Shown piece by piece: positions 1-10,397 of a stretch of DNA of 44,764 nt. A program made the translations under genes and the position numbers. The notes below the pieces were generated by a model. It had not been told where the DNA came from. It was given only the letters and a program-made list of their open reading frames with translations, and ran no database searches. The number at the start of each line of letters is the position of its first letter. Within the stretch, counting starts at the first letter, position 1. The DNA is from CAYTLW01 sp964438735 (lineage in GTDB: Bacteria > Myxococcota_A > UBA9042). Where the stretch lies: the NCBI GenBank assembly GCA_964438735.1, contig CAYTLW010000059.1, positions 1-44,764 on the forward strand, given 5' to 3'.

Positions 1-2
1 CG

Positions 3-1343
3 GCCTCCTGGTACGAGAAGGCCGACCTGAACAGCACCGACATGCACTCCTTCATCCACCCGCTCTCGGCGGCCATCGAGCCGGTGTGGGAGTCCAAGAG
101 CGACTGGGAGATCTTCCGCGAGCTGGCCCGGGCGACCAGCGAGGTGGCCAAGAAGCACCTGGCCGCACCGCAGAAGGACATCATCACCTCGCCGCTGGCG
201 CACGACTCCAAGGGCGAGATCTCCCAGGCCACCGTCAAGGACTGGTACCTGGGCGAGTGCGAGGCCATCCCCGGCAAGACGATGCACAACATCAACATCG
301 TCGACCGGGATTACACGGCCATCTACGACAAGTACATCACCCTTGGCGACCGGATTCGCGGCGCGGGTCTCGGCGCGCACGGCAACCACTACCTCTGCGA
401 CGACGCCTACGACGAGATGGTGGAGTCCAACCACTTCCCCGTGGAGAAGAAGGCCGACGGCAAGGTCTACCCCTCGCTCAAGGAAGACACCTGGGCCGCC
501 AACGCGGTGCTGCACCTGTCGACCCTGACCAACGGCGAGCTGAATGTGCGCGCCTACGAGAACATGGAGAAGAAGTCGGGCCTCGAGCTGGCCGACCTGG
601 GCCGTGGCAGCGCCGACGTGCGCATCAACTATGCCGACCTGCAGGCTCAGCCGCGGCGCTACAACACCTCGCCCCTGTGGTCCGGCATCATGACCGACGG
701 CCGGGCCTACTCGGCCTACACCTACAACGTCGAGAAGATGATCCCCTGGCGCACCCTGACCGGACGGCAGCACTTCTACCTCGACCACGAGATGTACCTG
801 GCCTACGGCGAGAACCTGCCCACCTACAAGCCCTCGCCGAAGCCGGCCGCCTATGGCGACCTCAAGACGACGCTGGATGGTGGCGACGCGCGCATCCTCA
901 ACTGCCTCACGCCGCACGGTAAGTGGCACATCCACTCCACCTACATGGAGAACCACCGGATGTTGACCCTGTCGCGTGGCTGCGAGCCGGTCTGGCTGAG
1001 CGAGGTCGACGCCGAGGCCATGGGCATCGCCGACAACGACTGGTGCGAGGTCTACAACGACCACGGCGTCTACTGCGCCCGCGCCGTCGTCAGCGCCCGC
1101 ATCCCGCGCGGCGTCTGCATCGTCTACCACGTGCCCGAGCGCACCGTGGGCATCCCGAAGTCGCAGGTTCGCGGCGGCCGTCGGGCTGGCGGTCATAACA
1201 GCTTCACCCGCGTGCACCTCAAGCCGAACTTCCTCGCCGGCGGTTACGGCCAATTCACCTACCACTTCAACTACTGGGGTCCCATCGCGCCGAATCGCGA
1301 TACCCACGTGGTGGTCAAGCGCATGGACAAGGTCGTCTTCTAG
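3..1343 (+). CDS. narG: Respiratory nitrate reductase alpha subunit NarG (3' part)
   Basis: This is the last ~446 codons of the catalytic molybdenum subunit of membrane-bound nitrate reductase, which reduces nitrate to nitrite with quinol electrons supplied through NarI and NarH. The frame is open from base 3, so the gene starts upstream of the window; the family is normally ~1,200 residues. The visible part covers the end of the molybdopterin domain and the C-terminal dinucleotide-binding domain. NarG-type strings are clear, such as DLNSTDMHSFIHPLSAA near the left edge, LTPHGKWHIHSTYMENH and GIADNDWCEVYN. The [4Fe-4S] site and the molybdenum ligand lie outside the window. narH follows after 47 bases, as in the usual narGHJI order. 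Confidence 0.95.
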   Translation, partial: ASWYEKADLNSTDMHSFIHPLSAAIEPVWESKSDWEIFRELARATSEVAKKHLAAPQKDIITSPLAHDSKGEISQATVKDWYLGECEAIPGKTMHNINIVDRDYTAIYDKYITLGDRIRGAGLGAHGNHYLCDDAYDEMVESNHFPVEKKADGKVYPSLKEDTWAANAVLHLSTLTNGELNVRAYENMEKKSGLELADLGRGSADVRINYADLQAQPRRYNTSPLWSGIMTDGRAYSAYTYNVEKMIPWRTLTGRQHFYLDHEMYLAYGENLPTYKPSPKPAAYGDLKTTLDGGDARILNCLTPHGKWHIHSTYMENHRMLTLSRGCEPVWLSEVDAEAMGIADNDWCEVYNDHGVYCARAVVSARIPRGVCIVYHVPERTVGIPKSQVRGGRRAGGHNSFTRVHLKPNFLAGGYGQFTYHFNYWGPIAPNRDTHVVVKRMDKVVF

Positions 1344-1390
1344 GCAGACCAGGCAATCGATGAACTGCGCACCAGCGCAGGAGGTACGAG

Positions 1391-2950
<1,560 letters not shown>

Positions 2951-2951
2951 T

Positions 2952-3749
2952 ATGGAGACCATTCATCGCTACGACCTGCTGGCTGAGCTGTTCAGCTACC
3001 CCAAGGCCGACTTCCCCGAGCGGGTGGCGCTGATTCGCGAGGCGTTCAGCGGCAACTACCCCAAGGCGGCCGAGGAGATGGCGCTCTTCACCGCGCTCCT
3101 GCCCCAGACCGAGGGCACCTTGACCTCGGAGTTGCTCGACGAGATGCAGGAGCTCTTCACGCGCTCCTTCGAGGTCCAGTCGGTCACCACCCTGGACGTG
3201 GGCTATGTGGCCTTCGGCGACGACTACAAGCGCGCCGAGCTGCTGGTCAACCTCAATCGCGAGCATCGCGAGGTGGGCGTCGACTGCGGCAGCGAGCTCT
3301 CTGACCACCTGGTCAACGTGCTCAAGCTGCTGGCCCGCTGGCAGGACGCGGCGACCATGGCCGAGTTCGTCGAGCTGATCCTGCATCCCTGCGTGGAGAG
3401 CATGATCGGCGAGTTCGGACCCGAGCGCATGGAGCAGCGCAACGCCCTGTACAAGAAGCATTACAAGACGCTCATCGTGACCAGCGAGGTCCGCGCGACC
3501 TTGTACCGGCACGCCCTGGGCGCCCTGCTGCAGGTGCTGCGCCAGGACTTCGGCCTGACCAAAAGCGTCCGGCCCGAAGAGACCAGCAGCTTCCTGCGCT
3601 CCATCGGTCGCGAGATGGAGATCGAAGCCCGGGGTGCCGGGCACAAGCCGTCCGCCGCGCTGCAGCAGCCCGGCCAGAACAATCAGCAGCACATGCGGCC
3701 CGGACCGCAGCTCTCCATCGGCAAGCGCCTGCCCGCCCGGAGGAACTGA
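2952..3749 (+). CDS. narJ: Nitrate reductase assembly chaperone NarJ
   Basis: This is a 265-residue all-helical protein of the NarJ/TorD chaperone family. Family members bind apo-NarG in the cytoplasm, aid insertion of the molybdenum cofactor and are not part of the final enzyme. Support comes from its position between narH and narI, the N-terminal YDLLAELFSYPKADFPE pattern typical of NarJ, and the acidic, Leu-rich helices. The last ~40 residues form a Gln/Asn/Pro-rich extension (QQPGQNNQQHMRPGP) that looks unstructured and makes the protein longer than many homologues. Its start is one base after the narH stop, and narI begins three bases after its own stop. Confidence 0.9.
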   Translation: METIHRYDLLAELFSYPKADFPERVALIREAFSGNYPKAAEEMALFTALLPQTEGTLTSELLDEMQELFTRSFEVQSVTTLDVGYVAFGDDYKRAELLVNLNREHREVGVDCGSELSDHLVNVLKLLARWQDAATMAEFVELILHPCVESMIGEFGPERMEQRNALYKKHYKTLIVTSEVRATLYRHALGALLQVLRQDFGLTKSVRPEETSSFLRSIGREMEIEARGAGHKPSAALQQPGQNNQQHMRPGPQLSIGKRLPARRN

Positions 3750-3752
3750 GAC

Positions 3753-4475
3753 ATGCTCAACAACTTCATGTTCGTGGCGTTCCCTTACGTCGCCGCCATC
3801 GTCTTCATCGTGGGCGTGGCCCTGCGTTACAAGCAGACCGGCTTCAAGGTCAGCTCCCTGTCCTCGCAATTCCTCGAGGGCGGCAAGCTGTTCTGGGGCG
3901 TGGTGCCCTTCCACGTCGGCCTGCTGGTGATCATCCTGGGTCACCTCACCGCCTTCCTGCTGCCGGGGCCGACCCTGATGTGGAACGCCGATCCCATTCG
4001 GCTGATCATCTTGGAGGTGTCCGCCTTCATCTTCGGGCTCAGCGTGCTGATCAGCCTGTCGACTCTCATCTGGCGGCGCTTCACCGACGCGCGCGTCAAG
4101 GCCGTGACGACCCGCATGGACGTCTTCATCGAGCTGCTCCTGCTGGCGCAGGTGGTGCTCGGCTGCTGGGTCGCCCTGGGCTTCCGTTGGGGTTCGAGCT
4201 GGTTCGCCGCCGACCTGACCCCCTACCTGTGGTCCCTGTTCAAGCTCAGCCCCGAGACTACGGCCGTCTTCGCCCTGCCATGGGTCATCAAGCTGCACAT
4301 CTTCGGCGCCTTCCTGATCTTCTTCATGGTGCCCTTCACCCGCCTGGTCCACTTCGTCGTCGCGCCGTTGCACTACATCACGCGGCCCTACCAGCAGGTG
4401 ATCTGGAACTGGAATCGCAAGGCCATCCGCGACCCGAATACGCCCTGGAGCCCGACGCGGCCGAAGAACAACTGA
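3753..4475 (+). CDS. narI: Respiratory nitrate reductase gamma subunit NarI (cytochrome b)
   Basis: This membrane subunit oxidises quinol and carries two b hemes. It has 240 residues and about five hydrophobic spans starting at residue 3. Candidate heme-ligand histidines are seen in the second span (FHVGLLVIILGH) and in the last two segments (VIKLHIFGAF and TRLVHFVVAPLHY), matching the NarI arrangement. It follows narJ by three bases with a GGAGGAACTGAG ribosome-binding region. A short Arg/Lys-rich cytoplasmic tail ends the protein. A 51-base gap separates it from the first transporter gene, so the whole block is probably one transcript. Confidence 0.94.
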   Translation: MLNNFMFVAFPYVAAIVFIVGVALRYKQTGFKVSSLSSQFLEGGKLFWGVVPFHVGLLVIILGHLTAFLLPGPTLMWNADPIRLIILEVSAFIFGLSVLISLSTLIWRRFTDARVKAVTTRMDVFIELLLLAQVVLGCWVALGFRWGSSWFAADLTPYLWSLFKLSPETTAVFALPWVIKLHIFGAFLIFFMVPFTRLVHFVVAPLHYITRPYQQVIWNWNRKAIRDPNTPWSPTRPKNN

Positions 4476-4526
4476 GCCGCGCCGCCGCCTCCACCACGGG
4501 CTCACCCGGCCCAAGGACACCTGACC

Positions 4527-6137
4527 ATGGCCAAAACCGACCTGCACGAGTGGGATGTAGAGAACGAAGAGTTCTGGAATTCCAAGGGCAAGAAGATCGC
4601 CAACCGGAACCTGTGGATCTCGATCCCCAGCCTGCTCTGCGGTTTTGCCGTCTGGCTGATGTGGGGGATCATCACGGTCCAGATGAAGAATCTGGGTTTT
4701 GAGTTCACCACCTCCGAGCTCTTCACCCTGACGGCCATCGCCGGGCTGACCGGCGCCACCCTGCGCATCCCCAGCTCGTTCTTCATCCGCCTGGCCGGCG
4801 GTCGAAACACGATCTTCTTCACCACCGCGCTGTTGATGATCCCGGCCCTGGGCTCGGCCGTCGCGCTCCAGGACCGCACGACACCGCTCTGGGTCTTCCA
4901 GCTGCTGGCCCTGCTGTCGGGCTTCGGTGGCGGCAACTTCGCCAGCTCCATGAGCAATATCAGCTTCTTCTTCCCCAAGAAGAACCAGGGCTACGCGCTG
5001 GGCATGAACGCCGGTCTGGGCAACTTCGGCGTCACCACCATGCAGATCCTCATCCCGCTCTGCATGACCGTGGCCCTGGTCGGCCCGCTCAGCGGCGACC
5101 CGATGACCCTGCTCAGCGACAGCGGCACCATCTTCAAGCGCATCGACAAGGGTTCGCTGACCTGGCTGTCCAGCGCCGGCTGGGTGTGGATGATCTGGCT
5201 GATCCCGCTGGCCTTCCTGGGCTGGTTCAAGATGAACAACATCCGGACCCCCAACGTCTCGCCTGACATCAAGGGTCCGCTGCCCTCCTTCGGCCGCATC
5301 TTCTGGCTGCTCTTCATCGGCTTCGTCACCGCGACCGGCGGCCTCTACGTCATCCTGCTGTTCAAGAAGATCACCTGGGTCAAGTGGCTGGTCCTGCCTG
5401 CGGTCATCGCCCTGACCCTGCTGCTGATGAAGAAGCTCTCGCCCGCCGACGTGAAGAAGAGCCTCGACCGGCAGTACAAGATCTTCGACAAGAAGCACAC
5501 CTGGATCATGACGATCATCTACACGATGACCTTCGGCTCCTTCATCGGCTTCTCGGCGGCGGTCGGCCTGTCGATCAAGTTCATCTTTGGCGTCAAGCAC
5601 ATCCAGGACGCCGCCGGGGTCTGGCAGCACCTGCCGAACCCCGACGGTCCGGCGACCTTCATGTATGTCTGGGTGGGCGCCTTCGTCGGCGCCTTGATTC
5701 GACCCGTCGGCGGCTGGATGTCCGACAAGATGGGCGGCGCCATCCTGACCCAAGCGGTGGCCGTGGTCATGACCTTGAGCTCCATCGGCGTCGGCTACTA
5801 CGCCGCGCAGGCCTACCAGTCGGCCACGCCGCAGGAGTTCTTCATGCCCTTCTTCGTGCTGATCGTGATCCTCTTCGCGGCCACCGGCATCGGCAACGGC
5901 TCCACCTTCCGCACCATCTCGATGATCTTCCCCGAGGAGCAGCGCGGGCCGGTCCTGGGCTGGACATCAGCCGTGGCCGCCTATGGCGCCTTCCTGATCC
6001 CCAAAGTCATCGGCGAGCAGATGAAGGCCGGTACGCCCGAGATCGCCATGTACGCCTTCGCCGGCTTCTACGCCATCTGCGCGATCCTGAACTGGTGGTA
6101 CTACCTGGGCCCGAAGGCTGACTACAAGAACCCGTGA
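4527..6137 (+). CDS. narK: NarK-type nitrate/nitrite transporter (MFS), NarK2-like
   Basis: This is a 536-residue major facilitator protein, most likely a nitrate/nitrite exchanger that supplies NarG and exports nitrite. The N-terminus (EWDVENEEFWNSKGKKIANR) and the string FGGGNFASSMSNISFFFPKK match E. coli NarK and carry the nitrate-signature pattern. The two substrate arginines expected in this family fall in LRIPSSFFIRL and in GALIRPVGGWMSD. An extra hydrophobic segment around residues 250-320, with FGRIFWLLFIGFVTATGG and a loop of Lys/Asp residues, makes it longer than E. coli NarK (~460). It belongs to the nar operon, and a second, different NarK follows after 62 bases. Confidence 0.92.
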   Translation: MAKTDLHEWDVENEEFWNSKGKKIANRNLWISIPSLLCGFAVWLMWGIITVQMKNLGFEFTTSELFTLTAIAGLTGATLRIPSSFFIRLAGGRNTIFFTTALLMIPALGSAVALQDRTTPLWVFQLLALLSGFGGGNFASSMSNISFFFPKKNQGYALGMNAGLGNFGVTTMQILIPLCMTVALVGPLSGDPMTLLSDSGTIFKRIDKGSLTWLSSAGWVWMIWLIPLAFLGWFKMNNIRTPNVSPDIKGPLPSFGRIFWLLFIGFVTATGGLYVILLFKKITWVKWLVLPAVIALTLLLMKKLSPADVKKSLDRQYKIFDKKHTWIMTIIYTMTFGSFIGFSAAVGLSIKFIFGVKHIQDAAGVWQHLPNPDGPATFMYVWVGAFVGALIRPVGGWMSDKMGGAILTQAVAVVMTLSSIGVGYYAAQAYQSATPQEFFMPFFVLIVILFAATGIGNGSTFRTISMIFPEEQRGPVLGWTSAVAAYGAFLIPKVIGEQMKAGTPEIAMYAFAGFYAICAILNWWYYLGPKADYKNP

Positions 6138-6199
6138 GTTCATCCGGGTGGCGCTGAAGACCAGCGCCCCGACGTCCATCCGACCCGAGGGGGCACGTC

Positions 6200-7993
6200 A
6201 TGAGTGACCTGAGCGTCATCAAGAATAAAGCGACGCGGATCGAGCTGTTCAACTTCAGCACGCCGCAGATGCGCGCCTTCCACATCAGCTGGTTTGCGTT
6301 CTTCCTGTGCTTCTTTGCCTGGTTCGGCATCGCGCCCTTGATGGCCGTGGTTCGGGATGAACTGGGCCTGACCAAGACCCAGATCGGCAACACCATCATC
6401 GCTTCGGTGTCGGTGACGATTGTGGCCCGCCTGTTCATCGGCTGGCTCTGCGATCGCATCGGCCCGCGCCTGACCTACACCTGGCTGCTGTTGCTCTTCT
6501 CACTGCCTGTGATGGGCATCGGCCTGAGCCACAGCTACGAGACCTTCCTGCTGTTCAGGTTGGCCATTGGCGCCATCGGCGCTGCGTTCGTCATCACCCA
6601 GTACCACACCTCGGTCATGTTCGCGCCCAACTGTGTCGGCACCGCCAACGCCACCTCGGCGGGTTGGGGCAACCTGGGCGGCGGCGTCACCCAGATGATC
6701 ATGCCGCTCATCTTCGCCGGCTTCGTCGGCCTGGGCTACGCCGCTTCTACCAGCTGGCGCCTGTCCATGGTGGTCGCCGGCCTGGTCTGCTTCCTGACCG
6801 GCATCGCCTACTTCTTCCTGACCACCGACCTGCCCGACGGCAACTTCAAGGAGCTGCGCGAGCGCGGCGAGTATCGCCCGGCCGAGAAGGTCAAGGGCAC
6901 CTTCCTGATGGCCTGCAAGGACAAGCGGGTCTGGGCCCTGTTCATCATCTACGCCGCCTGCTTTGGCGTCGAGCTGACCATCAACAACATCGCCGCGCTC
7001 TACTTTAAGGACTACTTCGGTCTGGGCCTGGCGACCGCCGGCCTGGTCGCTGGTCTCTTCGGCCTGATGAACATCTTCGCCCGCACCACCGGCGGCATCA
7101 TCGGCGACAAGTTTGGCGCCGCCTGGGGCCTGAAAGGCCGCGTTCGCTGGTTGTTCATCGCCCTGGCGGTCGAGTGCGTGGCGCTGCTGATCTTCTCGCG
7201 CATGACCATCCTGCCGGTGGCCATCGGCGTCATGATTGTGTTCAGCCTCTTCGTGCAGATGTCCGAGGGTGCGACCTTCTCCGTGGTGCCCTTCATCAAC
7301 AAGAAGGCCCTGGGCTCGGTGGCCGGCATCGTCGGCGCGGGCGGCAACGCGGGCGCGGTGGGCGCTGGATTCCTCTTCCGCCACGAGGGCCTGACCTGGC
7401 CCAATGCGTTGCTGATCCTGGGTATCGTCGTCGGATTCTTCTCCCTGGCCACCTTCCTGGTCACCTTCACCCCCGAGCAGGAGGCTGAAGCCAAGGACGA
7501 ATTCGACAAGGCGCTGGCCGAGCGCGCCCGCCTGGCCCCCGATCGCAAACCGTGGATCACCCTGCCCGAGCTGCCCGAGCTGGTCGCCGCCATCAACCCC
7601 ATGACGGTGCTGCGCATCTTCATCGGCGTCGCCCTGGCCATCCGTGGCATCTACTTCCTGGTCGACATGCAGGCCTTCGAGCAGATCGCCGGCGAAGGCC
7701 TGGGCCAGATGAGCACCCTGGCGGCCTGGTACGTCATGGCCGCACACGTGGTCGGCGGGTCGTGCATCGCCCTGGGCTTCGTCACGCGCCTGGCGGCGGC
7801 GGCGAACATCCCGGTGCTCCTGGGCGCCGTGCTCTTCGTGCACTCCTCGACGGGTCTGTTCAGCCCGGACCAGGGCCTGGAGCTGTCGATCTTCGTGCTG
7901 GTGGCGCTGGGCCTGATGGTCTGGAACGGCTCGGGTCGCTTCTCGCTGGACCGCCTGCTCTCCGGCGACGCGCCCGCCGCCAAGGCCGGCTGA
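6200..7993 (+). CDS. NarK1-like nitrate transporter fused to a DoxX-like membrane domain
   Basis: Residues ~1-430 are an MFS transporter of the NarK1/NRT2 type (AFHISWFAFFLCFFAWFGIAPLM near the start, then an NLGGGVTQM nitrate-signature segment), probably a nitrate/proton symporter. After a charged linker (EAEAKDEFDKALAERARL), residues ~455-590 form four more hydrophobic segments beginning MTVLRIFIGVALAIRGIYF. They resemble the small DoxX membrane family. Transporter and tail lie in one uninterrupted frame, so this is a true fusion in the assembly. In Paracoccus-type proteins NarK1 and NarK2 are fused to each other; here they are separate and in NarK2-NarK1 order. The role of the DoxX-like tail is unknown. 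A quinone- or redox-linked role is only a guess. Confidence 0.88.
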   Translation: MSDLSVIKNKATRIELFNFSTPQMRAFHISWFAFFLCFFAWFGIAPLMAVVRDELGLTKTQIGNTIIASVSVTIVARLFIGWLCDRIGPRLTYTWLLLLFSLPVMGIGLSHSYETFLLFRLAIGAIGAAFVITQYHTSVMFAPNCVGTANATSAGWGNLGGGVTQMIMPLIFAGFVGLGYAASTSWRLSMVVAGLVCFLTGIAYFFLTTDLPDGNFKELRERGEYRPAEKVKGTFLMACKDKRVWALFIIYAACFGVELTINNIAALYFKDYFGLGLATAGLVAGLFGLMNIFARTTGGIIGDKFGAAWGLKGRVRWLFIALAVECVALLIFSRMTILPVAIGVMIVFSLFVQMSEGATFSVVPFINKKALGSVAGIVGAGGNAGAVGAGFLFRHEGLTWPNALLILGIVVGFFSLATFLVTFTPEQEAEAKDEFDKALAERARLAPDRKPWITLPELPELVAAINPMTVLRIFIGVALAIRGIYFLVDMQAFEQIAGEGLGQMSTLAAWYVMAAHVVGGSCIALGFVTRLAAAANIPVLLGAVLFVHSSTGLFSPDQGLELSIFVLVALGLMVWNGSGRFSLDRLLSGDAPAAKAG

Positions 7994-8047
7994 GCCGATC
8001 GCAGCACTGAAGGCCGGCGCGAACCTCGGCCGACCTGTGCTAACCTG

Positions 8048-9904
8048 TTGCGCACCCGCCCCGGGCCGAGGTGCGCCATCTGGAATCCGAACCAACTCCC
8101 GCCGCTCGCCGAGCGTGAGCTCGTCGTGCTGGGGCGCATCGCCGCAGCGATGGGTGCCGGCGGCGGCTTCCCCGCCGGCCTGGATCGTGCCCTGGACGCC
8201 ATCAGGCAGGGCATGGAGGCGGACGCCTGCGAGCTCTTCCTGCTCGATTCGGACGCCGGCGAGATGCTGCTCACGGGTCTGTCTGCGCGCGATGAAGACG
8301 CCTTCTGCACCCATGAGCGCTTCGACCTCGGCACGGGCTATCCGGGCATCGTCGCCGGCCAGCGTCGCACCCTGACCACCCAGGACCTGGCCCGCGACGC
8401 GCGCTACATCCGCCGCCAGGTGCCGGCGCGCGGCTTCCGCTCCTACGTCTGTGCGCCGGTGATCCGCGGCGACCGCGTCCTGGGCACGGTGCACCTGGCC
8501 TGGAAGCGCAAGGACCCGCCCTTCCGACGGGCTGTCGAGCTGCTGACCTGGGCCAGCGTGCCGCTGGGCGCGGCCCTGGTCGCCGACAACGCCGACCTGG
8601 CCGGCCAGGTGCACGCCACCGACCTGGGCGACGGCCGACTGCAGACCCTGGCCAGGCGCTTTCGCGACGCCGGCGGCGGCGACACCGCGACCATCGCCCA
8701 CCGCGTCGAGGCCGGCGCCCCGCCGACCTACGGCTCCACCTCCGACTGCCACATTCGTTGCGACTTCATGACGAAACACGGCCAGTGCGCGCGCCCGGAC
8801 GCGCTGTCCGCCGGGCGTTGCGTGGTGCTGCGCGGCATCCGGCGCGACTGGCCACGCCCCTGTCGCACGTTGCCCGGCGGCTTCCGCAGCTACGTGGCCG
8901 TGCCGCTGCACACCGGCGCCGAGACGACCAGCTTCGCCTACGTGGCCTACAACTCAGACCTGGGCCGGCCGTCCACCCGGCACTTCGCCAACCTGCTCGC
9001 CCTGGCCCGGCAGGTGGGCCCCATGCTCGGCCGCGTGATGGCCGCGTCGTCAGTCGCGCTGGTGGAGCCGCCGGTGGCCATCCCCACGCCCAGTCCGCCA
9101 CCGCGCCTGCAGCTGAAGTGCTTCGGGCCCTTCGAGGTCTTCGTCGATGGCGATCGCGTGCCCCAGCAGGCCTTCTCGAGGGCGAAGGCCGTGGAGCTGC
9201 TCAAGATCCTGGCCCTGCGACCCGACCGTCCGCTATCCCGCGACGCCCTGATCGAGATGCTCTGGCCGGGCGCCGATGCCGAGGCAGTCGCCTCGCGCCT
9301 GCACGTCACCCTGCACGCGCTGCGCAAGGTGATCGAACCCAAGAAGACAGGCCGCCGCTGGGTGCATATCGTCAACCGCGGCGACGGCTACCTGCTCGAC
9401 AGTTCGTCGCCCTACTCGGCCGACATCGTGGATTTTCGCTCCTACCTCGAGCAGGCGCGCATCGCCGAGGTCGGCCGCAGCCCGGCCAACGAGGTCGCCG
9501 AGCGCCTCGAGCGGGCGGTGGCCCTGTACCGGGGCGATCTCTACGCCGACGACGAGCGCACCGAGTGGCTCGACGCCGAGCGCGTCTCCTATCGCCGCCA
9601 GTACCTGGACGCCCTGTTTCGGCTGGCGCGCTACCACTGCCGCTCCGCGTCCTGGGATCGGGCCATCGACGTGCTCAATCAGGCGCTGGCGGTCGACCCC
9701 CTGCGCGAGGACCTGCACCAGCTGCTGATCCACAGCCAGTGGAGCGCCGGGCGGCGCGAAGAGGCGCGCCGATCCTACGAGCGCTGCGTCTGGCTGCTGC
9801 GCGAGGAGCTGTCGGCGGCGCCGCTGCCCGAGACCCGCCGGCTGGGGCGGCAGGTGGGGGCCAAGGGGTCGGCGGGCGGGTTCGAGCCCCACCACGCTGG
9901 TTGA
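8048..9904 (+). CDS. GAF-domain / winged-helix / BTAD transcriptional regulator with a cysteine cluster
   Basis: Residues ~20-185 form a GAF domain (ELFLLDSDAG...VHLAWKRKDPPF). A second GAF-like segment (~215-335) contains Cys 234, 238, 247, 258 and 272 in about 40 residues. Residues ~353-450 are an OmpR/SARP-type winged helix (LKCFGPFEVFVDGD...SRLHVTLHALRKVI), and ~460-600 are a bacterial transcriptional activator (TPR-like) domain (VDPLREDLHQLLIHSQW). Known BTAD proteins activate transcription. The position 54 bases after the nar operon suggests control of nitrate respiration, with the cysteines possibly binding an Fe-S cluster or zinc; both are inferences. The given start is a TTG without a clear ribosome-binding site, so the true start may lie slightly downstream. 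Confidence 0.8.
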   Translation: MRTRPGPRCAIWNPNQLPPLAERELVVLGRIAAAMGAGGGFPAGLDRALDAIRQGMEADACELFLLDSDAGEMLLTGLSARDEDAFCTHERFDLGTGYPGIVAGQRRTLTTQDLARDARYIRRQVPARGFRSYVCAPVIRGDRVLGTVHLAWKRKDPPFRRAVELLTWASVPLGAALVADNADLAGQVHATDLGDGRLQTLARRFRDAGGGDTATIAHRVEAGAPPTYGSTSDCHIRCDFMTKHGQCARPDALSAGRCVVLRGIRRDWPRPCRTLPGGFRSYVAVPLHTGAETTSFAYVAYNSDLGRPSTRHFANLLALARQVGPMLGRVMAASSVALVEPPVAIPTPSPPPRLQLKCFGPFEVFVDGDRVPQQAFSRAKAVELLKILALRPDRPLSRDALIEMLWPGADAEAVASRLHVTLHALRKVIEPKKTGRRWVHIVNRGDGYLLDSSSPYSADIVDFRSYLEQARIAEVGRSPANEVAERLERAVALYRGDLYADDERTEWLDAERVSYRRQYLDALFRLARYHCRSASWDRAIDVLNQALAVDPLREDLHQLLIHSQWSAGRREEARRSYERCVWLLREELSAAPLPETRRLGRQVGAKGSAGGFEPHHAG

Positions 9905-10217
9905 CGCGCGTCGTCGGCGGGTCGCCGGACAACGCGTCTGCACCGCCGGTCAGAAGCCCGGCGCACAGCACGCCTCATGGCCCATCGGCAGCGGGTTCTG
10001 CCGGCGGTCCGTCGCGCAGCGACATGGTCAAGCCGGGCCACGCTCGCAGGATCGCCTTGTCGCCCGTGAGCAGGCGGGCCCCGGTCACCTGCGCAGCGGC
10101 CACGAACTCCGCGTCATACGCTGACAGGTCGCCCGACAGCGCGGCGGCCAGCACATCGCCGTTCGCAGGGGGCGGGCACCAACGGATCTGCTGCGCCACC
10201 GCATCGGCGATGGCGGC
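9905..10217. repeat. Direct repeat A, copy 1 (313 bp, partner at 18545-18857)
   Basis: This stretch matches 18545-18857 at a constant offset of 8,640 bases. The part from about 10013 to 10217 is identical, and the first ~100 bases carry only scattered differences. It contains the 3' two-thirds of a vapC-type gene plus ~70 bases beyond its stop. The match ends abruptly at 10217. Both copies start just after the stop region of a large plus-strand gene. Confidence 0.9.
9975..10217 (-). pseudogene. Truncated PIN-domain (VapC-type) toxin gene
   Basis: The last ~80 codons match, base for base, the C-terminal part of the intact PIN gene at 18615-19037 (AAIADAVAQQIRW through to the same stop). The N-terminal ~60 residues, including the first acidic residues of the PIN active site, are replaced by unrelated sequence from 10218 on. 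An open frame does continue to a Met at 10319, but that extra stretch is Pro-rich and lacks PIN features. No antitoxin gene accompanies it. It is best read as a dead remnant of a duplicated toxin-antitoxin module. Confidence 0.8.
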
Positions 10218-10339
10218 GCGCGTCCGGCTGTCGTCGGCCGCGAGTGAGTTGCCCGTTTCATTCGGCGGTGTCGGCGGAGCCGGTGGGCGACTCACCAGAA
10301 CATGGGGCACTGCCCTCAAGCAGCTCGCAATCGGCGGCC

Positions 10340-10368
10340 TTGCAAGACAGCGAGAACCACAGTATGTT
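10340..10368 (+). promoter_or_regulatory. Candidate sigma-70 promoter and operator for the abiE pair
   Basis: TTGCAA (10340-10345) and TATGTT (10363-10368) are separated by 17 bases, 30 bases upstream of the abiEi start. A small perfect palindrome CTAC-G-GTAG (10371-10379) lies between the -10 box and the ribosome-binding site GGAG. It is a plausible binding site for AbiEi, which represses its own operon in characterised systems. Confidence 0.45.
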
Positions 10369-10397
10369 TCCTACGGTAGATTTCTGACGGAGATTGC

